Of a stretch of DNA of 33,865 bases, positions 27,135 through 33,865 are shown piece by piece. This stretch comes from Gemmatimonadota bacterium (GTDB taxonomy: Bacteria; Gemmatimonadota; Gemmatimonadetes; Gemmatimonadales; GWC2-71-9). Numbering within the stretch: position 1 is the first letter of the stretch; every line of letters starts with the position of its first letter. The notes below the pieces were generated by a model. The model ran no database searches. It saw only the letters and a list, made by a program, of their open reading frames with translations, and was not told the origin of the DNA. Where the stretch lies: positions 1 to 33,865 of the forward strand of contig QHUF01000279.1 in assembly GCA_003221075.1 (NCBI GenBank), read 5' to 3'. The translations under genes and the position numbers were made by a program.

Positions 27135-28144
27135 GCAGGCCGCTGCAGCTCGCGCTCTTCCTGCTGGGCGCCACGATCTTCGGCTATCTCGTCGCCCAAA
27201 TCGGCGTCGCCCAGCTCGTGTCCGATGCGGAACGCACCGGCTTCATGTTCGTGCCGATCGTGCTGCTCTATGCGCTGGTCTACGCCTGCAGCGCGCGTGC
27301 CTGGCAGCTGACCATGGGAGATTCCGAGCGCCCGTCGTTCTGGCGCACCTACGCGGTGACGATCTCCGCGGGCGCGCTGAACTTTCTGACGCCTGTCGTT
27401 AACGCCGGCGGTGAGCCGCTCCGCGTCGCTGCCTTGGCGCCGTGGCTGGGGAAACGGCGCGCCGCCGGCTCCGTCATTCTGCACCGCATGCTGCATTCGT
27501 TCACGTACGTGTTGGTCTGGTTCACCGCCATCGTACTGGCGCTTGCGCTGCTGCCGCGCGAGACCCCGAACGTAGTCCGGGTCATCCTGGGAGTGATGGG
27601 TCTGCTGCTCCTGGGCGTCATCGCGCTGTTCATGTCGGCGCACCGGAGCGGTGCGCTCGAGCGGGTCTTGAACTGGATGAGTCGAGTCCCCCTGGTGCGC
27701 CGCCTCGCCGTGCTGCTCGAGCGGAAGCGCGCGCTGCTGATCGAGCTGGACCGGCAGATTACGGAATTCTATCACCGCCAACCGGGACGCTTCGCAAAAG
27801 CGATCCTGCTCGAGTATCTGAGCCGCTGCATCTTCATGCTCGAGCTGGTCCTCATCGTCGCCAGTCTCGGGTTCCGGATCGGCTACCTCCGCGCATTCTC
27901 GATCGGCGGGCTCGAAGCGCTCGCGGGCAACGTCCTGTTTGTCGTGCCGTTTGAAATCGGCGCGCGGGAAGGGGCGTACTACGCGCTCTTCAATCTCTTC
28001 GGGCTCGACCCGCAGCTCGGCCTCTACACGTCGATCGTGGGTCGCGTCCGCGACTTCGCGTGGATCGGCGCCGGGGTGCTGCTGATCTGGACGACTCCTG
28101 TTGCGTCTGCTGCGTCTGCTGCGTCTGCTGCGCCTGAAATATGA
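27131..28144 (+). CDS. Flippase-like integral membrane protein (LPG synthase TM region / UPF0104-like)
   Basis: Multi-TM; TISAGALNFLTPVVNAGGEPLRVAAL...ILHRMLHSFTYVLVWF, EALAGNVLFVVPFEIGAREGAYYALF, typical of the family. Confidence 0.82.
   Translation: MSRPLQLALFLLGATIFGYLVAQIGVAQLVSDAERTGFMFVPIVLLYALVYACSARAWQLTMGDSERPSFWRTYAVTISAGALNFLTPVVNAGGEPLRVAALAPWLGKRRAAGSVILHRMLHSFTYVLVWFTAIVLALALLPRETPNVVRVILGVMGLLLLGVIALFMSAHRSGALERVLNWMSRVPLVRRLAVLLERKRALLIELDRQITEFYHRQPGRFAKAILLEYLSRCIFMLELVLIVASLGFRIGYLRAFSIGGLEALAGNVLFVVPFEIGAREGAYYALFNLFGLDPQLGLYTSIVGRVRDFAWIGAGVLLIWTTPVASAASAASAAPEI
28103..28129. repeat. 9-bp tandem repeat GCGTCTGCT x3 at the 3' end of the flippase-like gene
   Basis: GCGTCTGCT GCGTCTGCT GCGTCTGCT followed by a degenerate unit; encodes ASAASAASAA in frame. 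Confidence 0.9.
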
Positions 28145-28578
28145 CAATTGTCACGCACGCGCTCGCAACGACACTTGGTGTGAGAGTGTTGAAGCTCACG
28201 GGAAGTGACGCGCTGCTCGCCTACATCTTCGGCGTCGGAGTGGACATCGATCATGCCATCAAGGCTCCCTTCTATCTGCGAACGGTAGGCCGTCGGAGGC
28301 AGTTGGGTTATTATTGGCGAACGTCACTCCAGGAGCCTGTCGCACTGCTGTGGATCCTGCCGCTGTGCCTCTTCCTGGGCACATGGGTGCCGGCGCTCTT
28401 TTTTCTCATTCACCTCGCGATGGATTACAGCGTCGGCTACGAGAAAATGCCGTGGTATCCGTATTCGCCGCTCGTGACGCAGGGGTTTCTGGTGGGAGTT
28501 TCCGACAAGACGAAGGAAGCCATCCTCATCGTGGTTCTGCTATGTACGAATTTGCTCCTGTTCTTGGCTCCACTGTAG
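28141..28578 (+). CDS. Small membrane protein, possibly YdjM-like membrane metal-dependent hydrolase
   Basis: [49 protein letters not shown]; several hydrophobic segments; ATGA overlap with the previous gene. Confidence 0.5.
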   Translation: MTIVTHALATTLGVRVLKLTGSDALLAYIFGVGVDIDHAIKAPFYLRTVGRRRQLGYYWRTSLQEPVALLWILPLCLFLGTWVPALFFLIHLAMDYSVGYEKMPWYPYSPLVTQGFLVGVSDKTKEAILIVVLLCTNLLLFLAPL

Positions 28579-29147
28579 ACCGCGGCATTCGCCCCGTGCT
28601 GCGGTTCGTGCACGTCACCCTCGGGCTTTCTCCCGATCAGGTGACTTGGGCGGCGTTTTGGGTGAGCGCGGCCGCGGCGGCCGTGTTCGCGACTGGCCGT
28701 GTAATCCCGGCGCTCGTCCTCATGGGGGTCGGACAAATCCTCGACGCGCTCGCCGGCGGCATCGCGCGCGAGTTTGGCCTCGTGTCCGCGGCGGGCCACC
28801 GGCTCGACACGCGGCTCGATCGCGCGTCCGAGATTGCCATTTTCCTGGGTTGCGCGGTCGGCGGGCTCGTCTCGTTTCGACTGGCAGCGCTTGCATCGGT
28901 CGCCGTGCTGCTGCTCACGACGATCGTGGATCGCTCCAGGCTCGATCCGGGCATGAAGCGGTTCGCGCTGTACTTCGGGATCTGGCTGCCGTACCCGCTC
29001 ATCTTCACGATCGTCTTCGTCGTGAATTTGGCGGCGTACGTCGTCGGCCTGCTCATCATCGACTGCCGCTTTCAGCGCGACATGGATGCGCTCGGCGGCG
29101 ACCTGAACACCGTTGCGTCGCGGGCCGCCCGCCTCGGGACGCCCTAG
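28542..29147 (+). CDS. CDP-alcohol phosphotransferase-like membrane protein with degenerate motif
   Basis: [26 protein letters not shown] aligns with D-x2-D-G-x2-A-R-x8-G-x3-D-x3-D except that the second Asp is Ala. Start refined to ATG 28542. Confidence 0.78.
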   Translation: MYEFAPVLGSTVDRGIRPVLRFVHVTLGLSPDQVTWAAFWVSAAAAAVFATGRVIPALVLMGVGQILDALAGGIAREFGLVSAAGHRLDTRLDRASEIAIFLGCAVGGLVSFRLAALASVAVLLLTTIVDRSRLDPGMKRFALYFGIWLPYPLIFTIVFVVNLAAYVVGLLIIDCRFQRDMDALGGDLNTVASRAARLGTP

Positions 29148-29992
29148 TGCCGGCGCTGCAGCATCCGTACGTCGTCGTGGCACCGGCGGAGACGGTCCAC
29201 GTCGAGGCCTGGCCCGGCGCCGGCAAACCCGTCGCGGTCATCCCGGGACTGTTCGGCGGGTCGTTCACGTTTCGGAAGGTCATTCCGCTGCTCACGGCTC
29301 AGGGGTTTCGCCCCATCGTCATCGAACCGCTCGGCACCGGTTTTTCGAGCCGTCCGCTCAAGGCCGACTACTCCCTGGCCGCGCAGTCGCATCGCATCGC
29401 CGCCGTGCTCGATTCGCTGAACGCGGGCCCGGTGCTCGTGCTCGCGCATTCCCTCGGCGCGGCGATCGCGTTTCGGCTCGCGATCGACAGACCCGACCTC
29501 GTACGCGGCATCGTCTCGCTCGAGGGTGGACCGACCGAAGAGGCGACGACACCGACCTTCCGCAGCGCCATGCGCTACCTGCCGTGGGTGAAGCTGCTCG
29601 GCGGGATCAATCTCGTGCGGCGCAAGATTCGCGGAATGCTGCTCGAGTCTTCGGGCGACCGATCCTGGGTGACGGACGGCATCGTTTTGGGCTACACCCT
29701 CGGCGAGGCGCGCGATTTCGACGCGACACTCAGGACCTTCATGGCAATGTCGCGCGCCCGGGAGCCGGCGAAGCTCCTTCCACACCTCGGCGACATTGCG
29801 TGTCCCGTCACGCTCGTGGTTGGGACGGCGCACCACGACGGCGACGTGCCGCCGCAGGAAGTCGCGCTCATGAGTCACTCGATCGTCTCGTTCGAGGCGG
29901 ACAGCGAGCGCGGCGCGGGGCACTACCTGCAGGAAGAGCGGCCCGCGGCCGTGGCGTCGGCCGTCGCGCGGTTGTCCCAGCGGGCGCGATGA
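29147..29992 (+). CDS. Alpha/beta hydrolase
   Basis: VAVIPGLFGGSFTFRKVIPLLTAQGFRPIVIEPLGTGFSSRP, VLVLAHSLGAAIAFRLA (nucleophile elbow), GAGHYLQEERP (catalytic His). GTG start overlapping the previous TAG. Confidence 0.88.
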   Translation: MPALQHPYVVVAPAETVHVEAWPGAGKPVAVIPGLFGGSFTFRKVIPLLTAQGFRPIVIEPLGTGFSSRPLKADYSLAAQSHRIAAVLDSLNAGPVLVLAHSLGAAIAFRLAIDRPDLVRGIVSLEGGPTEEATTPTFRSAMRYLPWVKLLGGINLVRRKIRGMLLESSGDRSWVTDGIVLGYTLGEARDFDATLRTFMAMSRAREPAKLLPHLGDIACPVTLVVGTAHHDGDVPPQEVALMSHSIVSFEADSERGAGHYLQEERPAAVASAVARLSQRAR

Positions 29993-31092
29993 GTCCGCTG
30001 CGAATCGCCTTGGTCGCGGAGGACTACTACCCGCAGTTGGGCGGGGTGCCCGAGCACGTGCACCACCTGGCGCGAGAGCTCGACAGCCTCGGTCATCATA
30101 CGACGATCGTGACGTCGAACATGAGGGAGCAGGGAGCGGAGGCACATGCCGACGTGCGCCGCATTGGGACGAGTCTGGTGATCTACGCGAACGGTGGGGT
30201 CGCGCGAATCACCGTCGGCTGGCGGTTGACGGCCCGGTTCGAGGAGCTGTTTCGCAAAGAGCGATTCGACATCGTGCATGTGCACGGTGGCTTGAATCCC
30301 ACGCTCGGCATCGTCGCGCCCCGTGCCGCCTGGCGTGCGGGCATTCCCGTCGTCGCCACGTTTCACACCTGGTTTCCCCGCTCGATCGGCCTTCGCCTCC
30401 TGCGCCGGCCGTTCCAGCGGATGCTCGACCGCCACGCCGCCGCGATCGCAGTCAGCCGTGCCGCACAAGAGGCGATGGCTCGCTATTTCACGGCGCCGTG
30501 GGAGATCATTCCGAACGGCGTGGACACGACGTTCTTCCGTCCCGGCCTCGAGCGACGCTCCCCCGGACCGAGGTTGCTGTGGCTCGGACGGATCGAGCCG
30601 CGCAATGATCTCGGGACCGTCCTCGCCGCGATGCCGCGGATCCTCGAGCGCCATCCCGAGGCGCATCTCATCGTCGTCGGCGACGGGCCATGGCGCTCGC
30701 GGATGGAGCGCGCCGCCCGCCGGCTCGGACCGTCCGTCGAGTTCGCGGGCTACGCGAATGGGGGCCGCCCCGGATTCTACCGCAGCTCCGACGTCTATCT
30801 GTGCCCCACCACGCGAGCATCGTTTGGCGTGACGCTGCTCGAAGCGATGGCGTGCGGCACGCCGCTCGTGGTCTCCGACATTCCGGCCTTCCGCGATCTC
30901 GCCGGCCAGGCGCACGCGGTATTCGTCCCGCCCGGTGATCCCGACGCGTGGGGTCGAGCCGTGTGCGCGCTGATCGACGATACGGAGCGGCGTGCGACGA
31001 TGGCGCGGGAAGGACGGCGCGTCGCCGAGCGGCATGCGTGGCCCCTCGTGGCGCAGCAGGTGCTCGCGGTGTACCGGCGGGTGACGGGATGA
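29989..31092 (+). CDS. GT4 family glycosyltransferase (PimB-like)
   Basis: RIALVAEDYYPQLGGVPEHVHHLARELDSLGHHTTIVTS, DIVHVHGGLNPTLG, IIPNGVDTTFFRP, LLWLGRIEPRNDL, SFGVTLLEAMACGTPLVVSDIPAFRDL. Confidence 0.93.
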   Translation: MSPLRIALVAEDYYPQLGGVPEHVHHLARELDSLGHHTTIVTSNMREQGAEAHADVRRIGTSLVIYANGGVARITVGWRLTARFEELFRKERFDIVHVHGGLNPTLGIVAPRAAWRAGIPVVATFHTWFPRSIGLRLLRRPFQRMLDRHAAAIAVSRAAQEAMARYFTAPWEIIPNGVDTTFFRPGLERRSPGPRLLWLGRIEPRNDLGTVLAAMPRILERHPEAHLIVVGDGPWRSRMERAARRLGPSVEFAGYANGGRPGFYRSSDVYLCPTTRASFGVTLLEAMACGTPLVVSDIPAFRDLAGQAHAVFVPPGDPDAWGRAVCALIDDTERRATMAREGRRVAERHAWPLVAQQVLAVYRRVTG

Positions 31093-31733
31093 TGGGGTTC
31101 GACCTGATCTTCGGGCCGTCGGTCGAGCGCGGCCCCAGGAATCGGCGGATCTACCTGACCTTCGACGACGGGCCGAACGAGCGGGCCACGCCGGCGATTC
31201 TCGAGACCCTCGCCGCAGCGCGCGTACCGGCGGCGTTCTTCATGGTTGGCGATCACGTGCGGAGGTTTCCGAGGACCGCACGGGACGTGGCGGGTGCTGG
31301 GCACCTGGTTGGTAATCACACCTATAATCACGTGAAGCTGCACTTCGCCGGTCCCAAAAAGATTCGAACACAGCTCAGAAAAACGCACGATGCGATCGAG
31401 TCGGTGATGGGGGTGACTCCACGGTCATTCCGGGCGCCGCACGGATTTCGGAGTCCATTTCTCATATCGATAATTGTGGATATGAGCTATACCGTGTTCG
31501 GCTGGACGTTTGGCGTGTTCGATACGGCCAAACCCGGCGTGGAGCAGATCCGGCGGCGCGTTCGCAAACGCTTGAGGCCAGGCGCGATTGTGCTATTGCA
31601 TGATGGCGACGGCTACGATCCTGAAGGGGACAGGATGCAGACGGCGAAGGCGCTACCAGGAATTATCGAGGATGCCCAGGCTGACGGTTACGGATTTGGA
31701 TCCCTGAGCGAACTGCTCGGCAATCACTCCTGA
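31089..31733 (+). CDS. Polysaccharide deacetylase (NodB homology domain)
   Basis: IYLTFDDGPNERATPAILETLAAARVPAAFFMVG, HLVGNHTYNHVKL (HxxxH), RSFRAPHGFRSP, GAIVLLHDGDG. Confidence 0.93.
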   Translation: MMGFDLIFGPSVERGPRNRRIYLTFDDGPNERATPAILETLAAARVPAAFFMVGDHVRRFPRTARDVAGAGHLVGNHTYNHVKLHFAGPKKIRTQLRKTHDAIESVMGVTPRSFRAPHGFRSPFLISIIVDMSYTVFGWTFGVFDTAKPGVEQIRRRVRKRLRPGAIVLLHDGDGYDPEGDRMQTAKALPGIIEDAQADGYGFGSLSELLGNHS

Positions 31734-32307
31734 CGGGACATTCCGGACACTTGGGCTTTCGAGCGGTGCACACAAGCGCGCCAAGCTCCATCAGCGCCTG
31801 ATTGAATCTCCACGCTCGCTCCCCCTTCTTTGGCACCAGCCGCTCGGCGAGCTCCCACACGTCCTTCGAGCCGAAGGCTCGCTCCAGCACTCTGCGCACG
31901 TTCGTATCGACGGTCGCCACGGGTTTTTCATACGCAAAGCACGCCACTGCTCCTGCTGTGTACCGCCCGACACCGGGTAGTGTCCGTAAGTCCTCGGGCT
32001 TGTCGGGTAGCGTGCCGTCGTGCAGACGTGTGACTTCCCGAGCGAGCCGATGGAGGTTACGGGCACGCGCGTAGTAGCCCAGGCCATCCCATGCTTCCAT
32101 CACAGCTTTGGGTTGCGAGCGCGCGAGCGAGCCGAACGTGGGAAATCGCTTCAGAAACCGCGGGTAGAATTCCAAAACCCGGCTGACCTGCGTCTGCTGC
32201 AGCATGAACTCAGACACGAGGACGGCATAGGGATTGCGCGTCTTGCGCCATGGAAGGACGCGTGCGTTGCGCTTGTACCAGGCTAACAGCTTGCGCGTGA
32301 AGCTCAT
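31663..32307 (-). CDS. mutY-like: MutY-like adenine/mismatch DNA glycosylase lacking the C-terminal NUDIX-like domain
   Basis: NPYAVLVSEFMLQQTQVSRV, WDGLGYYARARNLHRLA, LPGVGRYTAGAVACFAYEKPVATVDTNVRRVLER (HhH-GPD), CTARKPKCPECPVRSDC (C-x6-C-x2-C-x5-C Fe-S). 214 aa from the ATG at 32307. Confidence 0.88.
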   Translation of the reverse strand: MSFTRKLLAWYKRNARVLPWRKTRNPYAVLVSEFMLQQTQVSRVLEFYPRFLKRFPTFGSLARSQPKAVMEAWDGLGYYARARNLHRLAREVTRLHDGTLPDKPEDLRTLPGVGRYTAGAVACFAYEKPVATVDTNVRRVLERAFGSKDVWELAERLVPKKGERAWRFNQALMELGALVCTARKPKCPECPVRSDCRAVRSGIQIRNRQPGHPR

Positions 32308-32328
32308 AGCCACACAAGATACAGGCCA

Positions 32329-33129
32329 ATGAAAGCATTCACTGCCGCCCTCGACCTGCGGCGATATGTCGGGCGGTGGTCCTTGCGGAGCGCCAGCCAT
32401 GCCGGGCGCTTCTTCTTTATGCTGCTGGACCTGGTGCGCGGCGTCCTGGAGTGGCGCGTCTGGCTCCCCCGCACCCTTGATCTGACAATGGGCGTCGGCT
32501 ACGGCAGCCTCTTTATCGTGTTGCTGGTGGCGGGGTTTGCCGGTGCCGTGACGAGTCTCCAGGCCGGCTACCAGTTCACCGGCCAGCTCCCCCTCTACGT
32601 TGCCGGCGGAATCATCTCCGAATCGATGATTCTCGAGCTGGGCCCCGTGCTTACCGGGCTGATCCTGGCAGGCCGGATCGGCGCCCGCTACGCCGCTGAG
32701 CTTGGGAGCATGCGCGTGACCGAGCAGATCGACGCGCTCGAAAGCCTGGGCCGCTCGCCGGTGACGCACCTGCTCCTGCCCCGGATCCTGGCTGGCTTGA
32801 TCGCGATCCCGGCGCTGGTGATGCTGGCCAATGCGTTCGGCATCGTCGTGGGGTACATCACGGCCCAGTCGTCCCTCGGCCTGACATACGCGGACTTCGA
32901 GTTCGGCTCGCGTTACTTCTTCCGGCCGCTCGATCTGTACTATTCGCTCGTCAAGTCATTCGCCTTCGCTGGAGCGGTCACGATCATTCCCTGCTACATC
33001 GGTTTCAACACGCAGCAGGGAGCTGAGGGCGTCGGCCGGGCGACCACGCAGGCCGTGGTGGCGGCATCCGTCACCGTGCTGATGCTCGATACAATTCTCA
33101 CGAAGCTCATTCTGGGGACCGCGAAATGA
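32329..33129 (+). CDS. mlaE: MlaE-family ABC transporter permease
   Basis: SLQAGYQFTGQLPLYVAGGIISESMILELGPVLTGLILAGRIGARYAAELGSMRVTEQIDALESLG is the MlaE signature region. Confidence 0.95.
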   Translation: MKAFTAALDLRRYVGRWSLRSASHAGRFFFMLLDLVRGVLEWRVWLPRTLDLTMGVGYGSLFIVLLVAGFAGAVTSLQAGYQFTGQLPLYVAGGIISESMILELGPVLTGLILAGRIGARYAAELGSMRVTEQIDALESLGRSPVTHLLLPRILAGLIAIPALVMLANAFGIVVGYITAQSSLGLTYADFEFGSRYFFRPLDLYYSLVKSFAFAGAVTIIPCYIGFNTQQGAEGVGRATTQAVVAASVTVLMLDTILTKLILGTAK

Positions 33130-33865
33130 GCATCGAGCTGAAGAAGGTCTCCAAGCGGTTCGTCGACAACGTCGTGCTCGACGGCGTCGACTTCTTCGTG
33201 GCCGAGGGCGAAACGGTCGCGCTGCTCGGTCCTTCTGGCGTCGGCAAGAGCGTCCTGCTCAAGCATATCATCGGCTTGATCAAGCCCGATTCGGGCGAGG
33301 TGTGGGTCGACGGGCAGCAGGTGCCGTTGCTGGGTCGCAAGGCGCTGGCGCTCCTGCGCAGCCGCATCGGCTACGTCTTTCAGAACGGCGCGCTGTTCGA
33401 TTCGATGGACGTGTTTGAGAACATCCGGCTCGGCATCACCGACGAGCAACAGAATGCGGACAAGGACTACTGCATTCAGCGGGTGAAGGAATGTCTGCGC
33501 CTCGTCAACCTGAACGAGGACGTGGGCGACAAGTTTCCATCGGAGCTGTCGGGCGGGATGCGCAAGCGGGTGGGGATTTCCCGGGCCATCGCCGGAAAAC
33601 CGGTATACTTGCTCTACGACGAGCCGACCTCCGGCCTCGACCCCGTGAACGCCGATGTCATCGATTCGCTGATCGAGCGGTTGCAGCAGGAGATCGGGGT
33701 GACGAGCGTTGTCGTGACGCACGATGTACGTGGCGCGTTTCGCGTTGCGGACCGGATCGCGCTGCTGTCTAAGGCGAAGATCCGCGCCGTGGGGACGGCC
33801 GACGAGATCATCGCGTCCAGGGATCCCGTCGTGCAGCAGTTCCTGGAGCGCGACTTCGAGATGGC
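33126..33865 (+). CDS. mlaF: MlaF-family ABC transporter ATP-binding protein (partial at right edge)
   Basis: Absent from the ORF track (no stop). Reads MSIELKKVSKRFVDNVVLDGVDFFVAEGETVALLGPSGVGKSVLLKHIIGL...LSGGMRKRVGISRAIAGKPVYLLYDEPTSGLDP: Walker A, signature and Walker B. Confidence 0.94.
   Translation, partial: MSIELKKVSKRFVDNVVLDGVDFFVAEGETVALLGPSGVGKSVLLKHIIGLIKPDSGEVWVDGQQVPLLGRKALALLRSRIGYVFQNGALFDSMDVFENIRLGITDEQQNADKDYCIQRVKECLRLVNLNEDVGDKFPSELSGGMRKRVGISRAIAGKPVYLLYDEPTSGLDPVNADVIDSLIERLQQEIGVTSVVVTHDVRGAFRVADRIALLSKAKIRAVGTADEIIASRDPVVQQFLERDFEM

Noticed and set aside
29144-30145. 333-aa minus-strand ORF
   Set aside because: Antisense to alpha/beta hydrolase and GT4 genes with clear motifs; shadow ORF.

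Overview
High-GC bacterial chromosomal window with dense, mostly overlapping genes. No rRNA, tRNA, CRISPR array or transposase was recognised. The SusC/SusD pair and VCBS-repeat lipoprotein suggest a Bacteroidota- or Gemmatimonadota-like origin (inference). Layout: (1) 1-6.1 kb, minus strand: SusC/RagA TonB receptor, SusD lipoprotein and a VCBS/FG-GAP protein cut by the left edge. (2) 6.2-16.5 kb, a trehalose/alpha-glucoside island: six-hairpin glycosidase-like protein, sodium/solute symporter and GH37 trehalase on plus; GH15, OtsB and a membrane-anchored OtsA on minus. It is punctuated by three copies (R1-R3) of an undescribed ~100-142 bp inverted-repeat element that abuts stop codons. R1 and R2 appear to supply the first and last codons of the trehalase ORF. 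(3) 16.8-17.2 kb: crcB/fluC under a fluoride riboswitch whose sequence was swallowed by the automatic ORF call, followed by a nested palindrome. (4) 17.3-21.7 kb: NadE, hotdog thioesterase, patatin, CBS protein, DUF2203-like and DUF2269-like proteins. (5) 21.8-31.7 kb: twelve same-strand genes that all overlap or abut, combining HAD, nucleotidyltransferase, ATP-grasp, class III aminotransferase, two CDP-alcohol phosphotransferases (one with a degenerate motif), Gfo/Idh/MocA, flippase-like membrane protein, alpha/beta hydrolase, GT4 and polysaccharide deacetylase. This looks like an uncharacterised polar-lipid or glycolipid pathway. (6) 31.7-33.9 kb: short MutY-like glycosylase convergently overlapping the deacetylase, then MlaE and MlaF (cut by the right edge). 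All family calls come from reading motifs by eye; no search was run.
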